A stretch of 64,000 bases of DNA from Pseudisothecium myosuroides (taxonomy: Eukaryota > Streptophyta > Bryopsida > Hypnales > Lembophyllaceae): NCBI GenBank assembly GCA_951799445.1, contig OX637289.1, positions 7,531,321-7,595,320 on the forward strand, read 5' to 3'. Positions 35,101 through 46,222 of the stretch are shown here, piece by piece. The stretch's first letter is position 1, and every line of letters starts with the position of its first letter. The position numbers were made by a program, and so were the translations under genes. Below the pieces are notes generated by a model. It worked only from the letters and a program-made list of their open reading frames with translations. It did not search any database and had not been told where the DNA came from.

Positions 35101-37232
35101 GTCTAGGGTCTTATTGCATGATAACCATTTGACCAGGAGTTGCTGCTTGCAGAGCCTCAGTGGGAACGAGAGAGGAGAACCTGCAGTTCTACTGCTGTCA
35201 CCTAGTGTGCAGCCTGATGATAAAGGCGTAGGAGTCCCGGCTTCTGTATCATATCCCAACAGCTGTGGCAACGTGTTCACATTTTTCCTTACTGCCCCGT
35301 TTCTAGCATTTTGTCGAGTTGTTGGAATCTCAGTTTCAAGCTTGCAGAAGGTATGTCTCATTTGTATTGGTTTGTTAATCTAAACCCTCCTTGCCCAAGG
35401 TAAAAACAGAGTGTCCGATTTGGAAGCTAATAGTCGATTAGAGGAACTTTCAGGGACATATTTCTATTATCCAAAAACGTCGGGTATGATTTTTTCTTTC
35501 TATTGGTAAATATCATTACCGTCCTTGAAGTTTCTAAATAATGTATTTCAATTCGTACAAATATGGAAGCAACCACTTGGGAGCTAAACTGCTCATATTC
35601 TCATATTGTCCTGCATTCTAAGTTTGAAATAGGTGGTTTCCCTCTTGAGGTCCTAGTTTATCCTCTTCATTGTCATAAGCTTTGGAGTCTTTGACATTCT
35701 TGCTAGAGTCCAGATTTGCGAAGCTTTTGATGGTCAACTTCCATGCAATAGAAAAGCTGAATTGTGTAACAAAACTTTGAATGCATGAGCAGGGCCAACT
35801 TGAACATACAGAGAAGTTCTTTTCAACACTCCTTGCAGACCTGGGAAACATCCTTGCATCTTCAACTACTATCAGCCACGTCTGGGCCCGTGTATTATAT
35901 GATCCATTTCTTCGTCAGCTTGTACTAAGGTACATTTACCCTAAACCTTTAATTGTGCCCATCCCAATGATTAAGTACCAACACAACGACCAAGTAGCAG
36001 TATTCAGCAAACTCTGTACTGAATACTAGGTGTTAACATTGCGAGCCTAGTCCAGAGTTGCACCGAAATTCAACCCTATTACCCTTGTCGATGTCATTCT
36101 TAACACTTAAGTGTGAATGGACCTCATTCTACTTATTTGAAATTGGGGAGTTAAGTTATCTGATGGAAATTAATGGAAATCCTCTGCCAACCACACCATT
36201 TATTCTATCTAGTGAATCATACACTATTTTGTAGGTGTAATGCTAATTCAAACACTATTTATTAATGTATCTCTTGGAGAATAAGATTGGAAGACTCGTT
36301 TTAGAGTAGAGTAGCATTAGAAAAGAGAACGCCCCCCGTAGTTCAACTCGTAGCGAGTTGAACAATTGAATCCACTAAAGAGTATAGTAGCTATCAGATA
36401 TCACACCCCGTCAAGAAATTAAACATGAATTGCTTTGTTTCTGTAGCAGAATCCCAACCCTTTAGCGTTTCAACTCGACGCGAGTTGAATACGCTAGATC
36501 ATTGCAGAAATTCAAACGGCATAAAAACCCACACCTGACGCAATTCAACTCGCATCGAGTTAAACTAACAGATCCAACCGACAGATCATAAGAATAAAGC
36601 CCACAATTCTCTCCTGAATTTCAACTCGCATGGAGTTGATTTAACAACACTCTTTAGTTAGCTTCGGATCTCCTGCTGGTCACTTGTTGATTGAAAGTGA
36701 CTGTTATCCTATGGCTCGCTGTTTTGGTAGGACATTTAATCATGAATAAGGTAACTGAATAGAATGGAGGCTTTAGTTAGCAGGAATAAGCACCAATTTG
36801 CTAATTGACACTACTTTGGTAGTGTGGGCACCCAGTAACTAATTGGAGTTAGCTAAGCCGCTACTCGGTTAGTGCATGCAGAGCCCACCATGCAAAGAAA
36901 TCATGTGCTGGTTTTGAAGCAACTGAATCTCATATTTGGCTTTCACCTGCAGATTTATCTTCTGTCGAGGAGTTTTTGCACTGCATTCAAAGTTTCGTGA
37001 CAAGCCTGAGTTCCTACCACGGTGTTGTCCTGCTCTGCCCGAGGAAGTTCTTCCTAATACACCGGTCGTGGGGTCTATGGTGTTCTACCTTGCAAGCAGC
37101 GTTGGGGTAGCTGATCAGTTCGAGTTTCCTGCATCGTTACAAGGGTCTGGAGGTTCAGATGTCACTTCGAACAGATCCTCAGTACAGTCTATTGTTGAGG
37201 ATTTCAACAACCATGGCCTTGGTGGCGACTGA
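32148..37232 (+). CDS. SCAI-family protein (DUF3550/UPF0682), ten exons
   Basis: Exons: 32148-32303, 32658-33011, 33416-33622, 33726-33944, 34092-34158, 34243-34548, 34746-34837, 35153-35350, 35793-35929 and 36953-37232 (TGA). All splice phases agree, giving 671 aa. Diagnostic SCAI segments are 'GRNKWDYYFHKAFQVYSKLW', 'QQEHRHQLVEVGLKRWEIGE', 'FYEAILTRDYF', 'KYILYRPSVQHLL', 'EEVPANSCILLYVAASG', 'FTFFLTAPFLAFCRVVGIS' and 'WARVLYDPFLRQLVLRF'. A Ser/Pro-rich low-complexity insert, probably disordered, lies near residues 335-435. Animal SCAI is a nuclear cofactor that restrains MRTF/SRF transcription and acts in DNA-break repair. Plant members are uncharacterised, so a nuclear role is inferred only. 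The start ATG is supported by family length and good downstream homology. Confidence 0.93.
33085..33290 (-). repeat. Intronic dispersed repeat, inverted copy (SCAI intron 2)
   Basis: The reverse complement matches pirin intron 5 (24045-24175): 'attttgattgatcacattgtga', interrupted by small gaps, then 'cagtgaagaacattgcattt'. Two unlinked genes thus share the same intronic element. Confidence 0.6.
36341..36640. repeat. Cluster of four palindromic hairpins in SCAI intron 9
   Basis: Four copies of TTCAACTCG-N3-CGAGTTGAA lie at 36341-36363 (10-bp perfect arms), 36469-36489, 36544-36564 (one arm mismatch) and 36620-36640 (two mismatches). The last three are spaced 75-76 bp apart, and their spacers are weakly alike ('gatc...aga...ataaa(a/g)(a)cccaca'). 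The second hairpin is extended by outer arms 'tagcgt' and 'tacgcta'. It is a short tandem array of hairpin units of unknown identity. Confidence 0.75.
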
Positions 37233-39195
37233 GGAGGCCCTTTGTACCACTCTTCACCAGGTGGGGCATTACAGAAGCTGCATCAAATCACGTGGGCTTG
37301 GTGGGCTTCTGAATACTCATCAGAACGTCTTGACACTGAAGTGGTGCAGGTTTTAGAATTATGTCGAAAATATCGCGGTATTCTGGTATCCGTGGACTCA
37401 CTCCAGAGGAGATTTAGGCTGCTTCTGTGCTTCCGCTCACAGCTGTGTGAAACTAAAATTTTCCCGAGTAGGTAGCCAGTTGCCCTGCAATTTCATAGAT
37501 TAGTTACTTATATGTTGCACCAGCCAGCCTGTGTCGAAAAGAATGTAGCCTACTGAGTGTAAAGGCGTGGATGCGTTTTGAGAACTGGTATGGATAGTGG
37601 ATCATGACGTTCTCAACCGTATTTTGTGACAATTCCCAGGGGTTTACAGAAGGTTGTACATAACTGGATATATTGAAGACTTTTGTGTGTCATCTTCTAT
37701 TGAAAATGTAAGCACACCGTCTTATTCGAGTTGCCGGTCTTGTCGTTGGTTAGGTTTTGTGTTGTCTCTTTCTCCTCCGGCGTTTTTTCCGAGGTCAAGC
37801 ATGGCCAAAGGGGGGTTTGTGCCTCAGGGGAGCCGTAGAAAGTGTCCTGCAGTGGCTCTTGTCAGGGCCACAAAGCAAGTTGGCTGGACTGCCAGACATT
37901 GGAAAGGTAAAAAGTGTCTTTGAAAGCAGGGGACAAGAAACTCTGCACAAAAATTCGATTGCATAATCTACCAATTAACTCTGAAAGGACAAGGTGTATC
38001 AGAGAGGCCAACAAAAAAACTACTCCGTTTTAGATTTCTAGATGAACAGGTGCATTACGGACCATTGGCTTTGCTCATCAAATGGAATACATTCAAGCTT
38101 TCAGAGTCTAAACATTCAAGTTTTCAGAGTCTAAAAAACATCGAAGAATCTAGGGGTATGTGGAAATGGCCTACATGGTCAAGACTCAAGAGGCTGTGCA
38201 TCTAAGGTAGAGAACTCATTTCCCATGTTCTTTACTTGTTTTGAATAGTTTCCATTATTAGAATAGAGTTTTGTAGCATAGGCTTTGGTTGTTTCAATTT
38301 TTGATAAGATTCGTATGCACTATTTTATGGAGCTATTGATTTTCTCATACATCAAAATAGTGTTGTTGTATGTTGAAATTGGACATTGTATGAATAAGGT
38401 AGAACCACCCATACCTTATTACTTAAGCGATTTCATGAGAGATGAGGAGCAATTTGAGGTAGTGGAAATTTTTCCCATGTAGAAAGATAACAAATATTAC
38501 GACTGTGAGTTTTTGTAATTTTATTGAAATTACAGTGAATTTTGGAAGTCAGAAAGTGTTCCGAACCCATAGCCAATGTTTAGAGTCTTCTGATTCTACT
38601 CATAGCCGAACTACTTTCTTGCTTACTCTTTCGTGTGCACCATTTGGAACATGTGTCTTGACCTTATTCATTCCAACCTTGAAAAGGAGAAAAACACTCA
38701 TTCTAAGCTTGAGCGCGCTACTTAGCTTGAAATAGTGCACCCTACAAGTTAAACATTGCACCTTGGTCTAGAATGGGTGGTCCTACTTTAAGTCATGACT
38801 TTTCAAAGTTTTCTCACAAGACGAGTGAAACCATAGATAAGTTTTTATTCTTTAGGATTTGTACATTGAAGGTGAGCAGACTCTCCATTTACATCAACCA
38901 TCTAAAAATGGTTGGAGTCTCTCTCTCTCTCTCTTATACTTTGCCACTATAATAGTCACATTATAAATAGTGGAGATCCTTTTTACTTTTGCATACTACA
39001 AAACTTGCAACTAGTCAAAAGTTAATATAAGATTTGCATGAGTAGGATAAACAAGTGATTCAACTTCAACGGTAGGCTAGAGAAAACTAATCCATACCCT
39101 TTGGCCCCTATCGAAACAAAACAATGAGAATTTTTATTTACCATGGATGAAAAGTTTCAATTCATAAACTCTCCTAACATGTTCACTTAAACCTC
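37233..39195. other. SCAI 3' flank and non-coding stretch
   Basis: 37233-38000 is GC-balanced and stop-dense, consistent with a 3'UTR or downstream transcript. I could not support any open frame there as a gene. From 38 kb the sequence is AT-rich apart from a short (TC)n run near 38920-38933. Confidence 0.4.
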
Positions 39196-39398
39196 CACTA
39201 CCAATAAAGGGTGTTGTTTTGACAATTTTTTGACCATAAAGTGTGAAAAAAATGTCAAAAAAAATCTTATCTTTTGACACTTCAAGTGGAAAAAAGTATC
39301 AAAGTGTTATGTGTTTTATGACATCTTGTTATTCAACAATTTAGTGTTGAAAATGGTGGAAAAAAAAGTATAAAAAACAACACCCTTTAGTAGTAGTG
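39196..39398. mobile_element. Possible CACTA-like miniature element
   Basis: Inverted ends read CACTACCAATAAAGGGTGTT (left) and CACTACTACTAAAGGGTGTT (right, reverse-complemented), about 200 bp apart. The interior, rich in 'tgtcaaaa/ttttgaca', also folds. The 3-bp flanks do not match exactly (CTC and CAC), though ACCTC occurs on both sides with a one-base offset. It is non-coding. Confidence 0.5.
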
Positions 39399-39399
39399 C

Positions 39400-40170
39400 A
39401 CCTCTAATCAAGTGACCAACCCAAGTGAATAGGAAAGAGCTCGCGAACCCCTCACTTATTCTTACTTACCTATAGCATGTTATTAGGTTTGGTACTAAGG
39501 CGGCTTGTGAGGGATGAGCAGTAAGTTCACTCCTTGTACTTTTGTGGTCAATATCTAGGACTCAATGTAGCGCCATAGACTCTACAAGGAGCTTACATTA
39601 CTAGAAAAGACAAGCCCTAAATGTGCCCTAAATGTCGTGTTGTTATACATTGAGGGAATATAAGTATGTGAGAGTCATCCATTGCGTTCGTTTTTGGTGT
39701 GGTGTTAGGTTGTGGTTATATGTACTCTAGCATTATTAAGTTATTCTATGAGTGCACCTATCATTCTATTCATGTGAGAGCATATTGAAAAAATCATGAT
39801 ATGATTTGCATTTCTTCAATGTGATTGCGAGTGCTCCTAAGATGATCACAAGTTTGGGATATCCTAATTAAGACATGGATCCAAAGAGTTAGGAGCTATT
39901 TTCAAGAATATAATGGAGCTCTGACGTCCATATTTTGGACCATGAATGGAGGGCTTCAAAGCACTATTTTGTCCAACTAACTTCTCTTTCATCCAATGTA
40001 ATACTTAAATCTAGAAAAGACGGCAACCTTCCGTAATGACCAAATTCATGAAATTTTGGTAAATGATATTTCTGTTCAAAGATATTCAAAAAAGGATTGA
40101 GGCGTTTTAGGGGTTAGTCTTCAAACCCTAAGACAAGCGACCTGCAGCAGAGGAAATGCGATGTATTGGA
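39400..40170. other. Non-coding stretch with one TTAA-type end
   Basis: No exon is supported. At 40105-40119 'ggcgttttaggggttag' resembles the right end of the TTAA elements, but no matching left end was found. Confidence 0.35.
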
Positions 40171-40179
40171 GGTATAGAA

Positions 40180-40570
40180 TCACATACTGGTGACGCGATC
40201 GAAGACATCGGCCACGACCTCGCCCTCGGAGAATCGGTAGAAGAATCGGCCGAAGCGCTCACGAGTATCCTTAAACGCTTGCATGTGATCCTGCTCCTGG
40301 AAGTTCCCGAAGTCCTGCTCCCGGATCGATGCGAGGCTCCTCGCGGACACCAACGATGTGCTGCTTCCCGATCTCCCTGAGCGTGCGCAACGTCCTGACG
40401 TAGAAAAAAGCACGCCAATATCATTCCCGGTATCCATAATCTCCCGAATCATTCGACCGCAGTGTTGATCGAGCCTCAAACCGTTCCTGCTCTTGTGAAC
40501 TGAATCCTGGCGTCCGCGGGGTGGCAGTACTTGTTGAAATCCACATTCCCCTCGCTTTGCCGAAAACTCT
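40180..40570 (-). pseudogene. Broken AT74-type phosphoglycerate-mutase-like gene
   Basis: Pieces of a histidine-phosphatase-superfamily protein, as in Arabidopsis AT74 and relatives, appear in order on the minus strand but in all three frames. First comes 'SEGNVDFNKY...ADARIQFT', interrupted by stops. Next is 'FFYVRTLRTLREIGKQHIVG' followed by 'VREEPRI' in a second frame. Last is 'REQDFGNFQ...' through 'RERFGRFFYRFSEGE' to 'ADVFDRVTS' in a third. The frame changes imply at least two small indels plus nonsense codons. The catalytic RHG segment is degraded (FRQSEGN), and the C-terminal half, including the second catalytic His, is absent. No introns interrupt the segments. The fragment lies in a GC-richer island amid AT-rich sequence. 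Confidence 0.8.
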
Positions 40571-41370
40571 GCTCCTCTGCCAATTTTTATGATTGCACAC
40601 GCGCTCCTGCTGTGTTCCATCGTCCCTGTCGACAGTGGTGAAGTCAATCAGAATCGGACATCTGGGTCCCTCAAACCAAAATCACTACATACATTGCCGC
40701 TTGCGTCATGGAACTCGAAGCGGAATTGGCACAGTTTTGGACGCGCAGTTTTGGTCGGTACTTTATCAAACGTCCTTGACAGTTCCTTATTGGCCGAGAC
40801 GAATTTTTCATTGCATAGGACCATGTGTACTTGCCTCTCATCAGAGCGGACAACCATGACGGTGGCAAGAGATTGAGGTCAAATCAGATTTACTGGGCCG
40901 ATGGCTTTGCAGACCTTGAGGAATGGACACTGATTGACAATCAGGTCAATCACCAACTGAAAATCTTTGAGGATTCCTTGTGCAGATTACCGTATCATGT
41001 TATACAGATAGTAACAAGAGGACTAACCAATGCTCACTTGAATAAGGTGAAACTGACAACAAATCAATTAAATTGTGCCTTTACCAAGTGAGGCGATGAG
41101 AAAGTTTAATAATTGAACAGACTGTCATCTGCATGTCACAACCTTATTGAAAATCTTCATCATAAAATGCATCTCTTTCCAAAGAATTCGAAAACCACTC
41201 CACTCAGCCCTCTCAAACGACACACTGTAATTGCACATTTCTTGCACATTCCTCATAAGTTGTCATGTTGTGATTAAAGTCGAGTTGTGAAATGTGCGTG
41301 AGCGTGCTAATAGGAGTTCATTTGTTCCCCGAAGCAGCGTATTTAGCGAGGTTTGAATACATTGACAGAG
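40571..41370. other. GC-balanced stretch upstream of the mutase relic
   Basis: A 69-codon minus-strand frame at 40648-40857 is open, but I recognise nothing in it. It may be a further relic or chance. No other exon is supported. Confidence 0.3.
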
Positions 41371-41382
41371 AGTTAATACAGA

Positions 41383-41438
41383 ATTAGGGTTAGACGATTA
41401 TTCGGGAACGACGGCTGCTGCGGCTTCCAAACCCTAAT
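41383..41438 (+). promoter_or_regulatory. Paired telo-box motifs
   Basis: 'ttagggtt' at about 41386 and 'aaaccctaa' at about 41429-41437 are telo-box elements. In plants these typically sit in promoters of ribosomal-protein and snoRNA genes. They precede the duplicated structured segment at 41711-42000. Confidence 0.45.
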
Positions 41439-41710
41439 TTCACCATAAAAGTCAAAAGTCCTCTTCCACCAGTGCAGTTGTGTCTTCTCTGAATTCCCTC
41501 TACAGGAGCGGCTTCTTGTTCGCGGTCCGTCTCGATTCTCGTTGCGCAGGATCGCGTTTCGTGTCTTCCTCTCTTCCTTAGCAGGAAGGGTTGTGTCTAT
41601 GTGAACGTGTTTTTCGTATGTGCGTCTGTTTACAATATCCGGTCTTCTATTCCGCATCTAGTCCTGCTTTATTGCATCAACGAGCTAGTTAGCCCTCTCA
41701 CTACCTTGTA

Positions 41711-42000
41711 TTCAGGCTGGACTGAAAATAATCCTCTGCTCTACAGAAAGCCTGAGTTTCTAATCATCTCTGAACTCATGGTTCACTTTGACGCAGACAG
41801 TTGTCAATCCCCTCTTGTCGACTGAACCTACTGCGACGTTGCTAAGTTAGTTCAGCTTTCTTATCGACGAGGTGGTCGATTCCATGGCTACCTCGTTTCA
41901 AGGCTGAACTGAAACTGAATTGTTTGTGCTCTACAGAAAGCCTGGGCTCCGTTTCGGTGGACCCGTGGTTCACTTTGATGCATACATTTGATCGTCCTAT
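41711..42000 (+). ncRNA. Duplicated segment with H/ACA snoRNA-like layout (candidate)
   Basis: Two copies, offset by about 190 bp, share 'aggctg(g/a)actgaaa', 'gctctacagaaagcctg' and 'tggttcactttga(c/t)gca'. Each has an ACAGAA that fits the H box (41743-41748 and 41933-41938). A short hairpin follows whose stem is preserved by different bases in the two copies (gagtt/aactc versus ggg..tcc/gga..ccc), then an ACA (41797-41799 and 41984-41986). This layout fits the 3' half of an H/ACA snoRNA. The 5' hairpins are not clear and no guide target was identified. Confidence 0.3.
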
Positions 42001-42088
42001 TTCCTCTGGATGATTGATCTAGGTCTTGAAAGAAGTAAGCGGCTCGTTTCGGTGGCGGCGGTTGTTTTCGCTGGTGATGCATGCTGTG

Positions 42089-42136
42089 CACGCTCCAAAC
42101 CCTAAAATATTCTCCGAACCCTAAAACATTCTCCTT
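42089..42136 (+). repeat. 18-bp duplication carrying telomere-like motif
   Basis: 'aaccctaaaatattctcc' is followed directly by 'gaaccctaaaacattctcc'. Each unit contains a CCCTAAA motif. Confidence 0.5.
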
Positions 42137-42622
42137 GCTCTCGAAGTGATCACGTTTCGTGCATTGTATGGGGGAGTACACACGCATGAGTAACTGATGT
42201 GAGAGGATACTGTGGAGAGTGTTCTGAGTTCACCCAGACCTCTTGAATGTCAGTCATACTTTAAAATATGGAGTTGTGCGACTTTGTGACAGTATGGGGT
42301 TGCTTGTATGAGTGCCATATTGTGATTAAGCCTTGAACCTTGAAATGCTGCTGAGGACGTCACATCTCTAGTTGCAGAATGGCAGCAAAGAGAGTGAAGG
42401 AGAGGGAGGTTTGAAATCAGTGATTGCAGGCCCATCTTTCCATGGTTAATGCCTAAAATCCTAAATCATCTTTAATTTTTACACATTTTTTGCACACAAA
42501 TGTACCATTTACCTTAATTTCATGAGATTAGTCATAACATAAGATTGTCGTGTAAACAATGCTTTGAAGCACTCTTATCATCATTCTAAATAAATATGGA
42601 CTTTGGAGTACTTAGGGTTTAA

Positions 42623-44111
42623 TCCTTTCACCCCTCATTGCCTAAGGCCTATTTGAATTCAAACACATCATTGCTTTTGAAGTGTTATAAATCTAAATGT
42701 CATTAAGTTATAGAGATCTCAACCGTACAATCTTGTAGTGTATGTGTTGTAGATGATGTGGATCAAATTGGAGTCATTTGGCCTTGTAGATTGCAAGATT
42801 ATAATGTTTTAGTATTGAAAAAGGATGCTAAAGTTTTGCTAGAGACACATTTGGAGGTGAAATTCAATTTCTAAATCTACTCAAATGAAAAAACTTTAAA
42901 TTATAAAGTGATTCAAACCAACATACAATACATTGGTGAAAAAAAATATCATTGAATTTGACTCATTGTATTTGCAAAATGGCTTCCAAATGTAAAAAAA
43001 AATAGCAAGAAAAGTTGCAAAAACACATCTAAGGCTGAACCTCCTTCTACTAGAATGCTTCTCAATAATTCTTAACATCTTGGATTGTTATGAGATTTTA
43101 GCCACACAAACTAGACTAGTATGTGCAACTTTTTCAATCTTTTTTTTATTGAAATCAGACATTGTATGAAGAAGAAACAAGCCACCAAAGTTCACTATAA
43201 TCCAAAAATGTCAGGGTTTTGAACTTCAAATTGCTCCCAAACATTCAAAACAACTTGGATTGACATGAAAATTCTACCACAATAACTAGACTTCAAGGGA
43301 TACATAATCCAATAAGTTGTATTGAAAACAAACATTAAATGAAGGAGATACAAGCCCCCAAAGTTGCAGCCTTCAAATGCAGTTTGGTGACCTCAAATTC
43401 AACTTGTGAACTTCGATTGGCTTCCAAGAAATCAATACATCTTGGATCGATCTGAAATTTTTACCACATAAACTAGAAGAGAGAACACAAATTTTCCAAC
43501 AAGTTTTATTGAATTTGGACATTGGATGCAAAAGTTACAACACTTTGAATTGGACTTCAAACTATGTGAGGGCAGTTTTGGTCCCCTTAGGTGATGAGGG
43601 GTTAAAGACAATTGTCCATTGAACGGGCAATTGAAAATCCGGGTAGGTTCCTATGAAGTCAATTTTGATCAAATGTTCACGAAATTTTGGCACAAGGTGT
43701 GATTATGTACCCCTATAGTGAAAACCTAATTTTTTTTTGATTGGGTGTCCGAATCAAATGTTATATTGCCCTAAATTTTTCTAGCAGCTCGAGCAATCTG
43801 GGAATATTTTGAGAGTCTTTCGCAAAAAAGCTCATTAACTTTTGAAATTTGGCATGAATATAAGATGCAAATGTCAAAAATAAGCATATGTAGTGTAAAA
43901 ATCTCACCCTAGGAGGAATTAAACTTCAAACATTATAATCTTTCAATCCATGCCATCAAAGTTTTGAAATTTCAGAACTTTCAGAAATTTTTTCCACACA
44001 TTCCTATAGTAGTCTACTACAAATCTGTATGGTTGAAATTTATTTTTCATTGCCCTAAAAGTGGCAGTTTTTCACAATTTTTGCCTGAAATATGCCTCTG
44101 CTCTTTAGGGG
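42623..44111 (+). mobile_element. TTAA-flanked element interrupted by a nested relative
   Basis: The outer element is bounded by TTAA at 42619-42622 and 44112-44115. If the inner element (42631-43601) and one TSD are removed, the left end reads TCCTTTAAAGAC-like and the right end, reverse-complemented, reads CCCCTAAAGAGC, a plausible inverted repeat. The interior after the insertion (43606-44111) carries 'cattataatctttcaa' and 'tttttccacacattcctat', which also occur in families B and A. It is non-coding; the outer element alone is ~515 bp. Confidence 0.55.
42631..43601 (-). mobile_element. TTAA-type element, family C, copy 1 (nested)
   Basis: A 971-bp element with ends CCCCTCATTGCCTAAGG and, reverse-complemented, CCCCTCATCACCTAAGG. 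It is flanked by TTCA (42627-42630, an altered TTAA) and TTAA (43602-43605). Its interior is the reverse complement of the element at 50300-51267, including 'gaacctccttctactagaat' here and its complement there. It is non-coding. Confidence 0.7.
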
Positions 44112-44216
44112 TTAAAGAAGAAAATTGGATTGTGGCAAGTGCTTAAAACATCCAAAAAAATAAATTTGAATACCTGAAATCACGTATAAATAACTCAAAT
44201 ACATGAATAAAATTAA

Positions 44217-45152
44217 CCCCTAAAGGACCGGCATGCGTTTTTTGGCCGTATAGAAATTTTGGGCAGGTACGTGTGACTAGACATTTTCATATTTTAAGCT
44301 GAAATTTTAATAGAAGGTGGGGACGAGGAATATCTTTCATATGCACCAAATTTCAGCACATTTGGAAATAGGAGTCAAAAGTTATAGCCAAATATGTTAC
44401 TTTTTTTCGTAACTGGGCAGTCCGGGCAGCAGAAAAAATTTGGCAAAAATTTGATTTTTTTTTTTTTAATAATTTTTTTCTCATAGATTATATTTTTGTC
44501 TATCTAGGAAGCTTTGATTCATTTCATTTGGATTTGTTATGAGAAAGTTATGGACATTCTTGTTTTTCGGGCAGTTAGAGCATCTTCTTGAAAAAAATAA
44601 CTTGTAGGATTCATTTCTGAATGCTATTTTTGCAATTTTTCAAAAAAAAAAAAATCTCATGGTTTAGTTTACTTGCTAGAACAATCTCACCATTGGGATT
44701 ATTGCATTTTAATTCCATCTAAAATATATGAATATTTTAGATTTTCCTTCTATCTCGTACCTACTTCTATTTAACAATTTTTTTAGGAATGATATTTAAG
44801 TTTTTTTGAATATTTTTTTTTTCCCTAGACTCTCAACTCAATTCTCCACTATTAAGATTTGAAGCACAAAACTCTGTAGTGCAAAAATTTTAAGTTAAAA
44901 ATGTTCAAAGTCAAAAAATCCAGTCCTGCAATGTGCTGAAATACTTGTTTTTTCCACTTTAAACGCAGATATCTTGCAATTTAAGCAGTCAAAAATTCTG
45001 AAATTTTTTCCACACATTCTCATACTAGTTAGGTGTAAGATCCTACGGTTAGATGTGCAAAAAAAACATTTTTCAAATTTTTTTACTCCTTGCTATAGAA
45101 ATGGCAGTTTTGAGTGTTTTTTGGCAGAAAAAAGGCCTTGGGCCCTTAGGGG
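44217..45152 (+). mobile_element. TTAA-flanked inverted-repeat element, family A, copy 2
   Basis: A 936-bp element bounded by TTAA at 44213-44216 and 45153-45156. The ends are CCCCTAAGG-type (right) and CCCCTAAAGGACCGGC (left). The interior is about 90% identical by eye to 3147-4079. No transposase frame. Confidence 0.8.
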
Positions 45153-45156
45153 TTAA

Positions 45157-46218
45157 ATAAAAACATGAATATAAGTGCTTTTTTGAATAACTATCAAATT
45201 CTCTACAGAATGTTCTTCAATTTTGAAGGTAAAACCTCAAAAATGAATTTCAATTTATCAATGTAATTCCTAAATTCATGATTTCCATTCTCTCTATTAA
45301 TTGTTCAATGCATCATTCATTGGTTTAAAATAAAAATGTGTCAATCTTTTATTGAAAAATGGTTTGAAAGTTCCAATCTCAAAAAAGTCTAAAAAATTAA
45401 ATAGCTTCACTTTTTTACCAATACTGTACTTAGCAACATGTAAATTGTGTCTCCAGTACTGGCTACTACTGTAGAACATGTAACCAGTGGCTATCAACAA
45501 CTTGTTGTGCACTTACAGTATGTCTTATCAAATATGGGGAGTTCCCGTCCTATCGCACGCAAAGGAAAGAACTAAAAGTTCGTAGAGGGGATGATCAACC
45601 AATGGTTAGGTACCAATGTCATCTCTGATATCACAGCCCAACTTCTTTACCAACTACAGTATTGAATCGCCTTATATACAGGAGCGTTTTGAGGGGTGAT
45701 ACACATCTATTTTCGGGGACCACTGTTTCTGGGACCACTATTTCCGGGACGAATGACTGACTGTCAAAGTTTGGAGTGGAGCGGGACTATCAAACCTTGG
45801 CTTTGTATAAAATAAAAAATTAAATTTAAAAAAAAAAAATGCTTATTATACAGTTGCCATATAACCCAATTTATTATTAGTTTACTTCTATGTAGCCCCG
45901 CCTACTTGCTTCTCACTCGACAGCTGCTTTGGGAGTTTTAAGTTTACTTCCACACCTACCTACCCCGCCTGCCAGCTGATGAGTCATACATGGTGTGCAG
46001 GACTGAAGCAATTTCTGGTGGGGTTTCAAGCATGGAAAGCATCATGAAACGAGGAATTATGCTGAAGGTATAGTTTTGATGCAAGTCCACGATTCAAGCC
46101 ATGATGGGCAATAGTAATAAAAATGCAATAAAAGTGCGTGCACAATCCCTCCTAGAGCATGGTCACCACGGGATGGAATCTGAGGCTTGAGAGAAGCTCA
46201 CTAAGATTTTTTTGTTTT
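45157..46218. other. Non-coding stretch, partly GC-balanced
   Basis: 45540-46190 is less AT-rich and includes a short internal repeat, 'gggaccactgtttctgggaccactatttccggga'-like, near 45716-45748. No exon is supported; this may be an old retroelement fragment. Confidence 0.35.
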
Positions 46219-46222
46219 TTAA

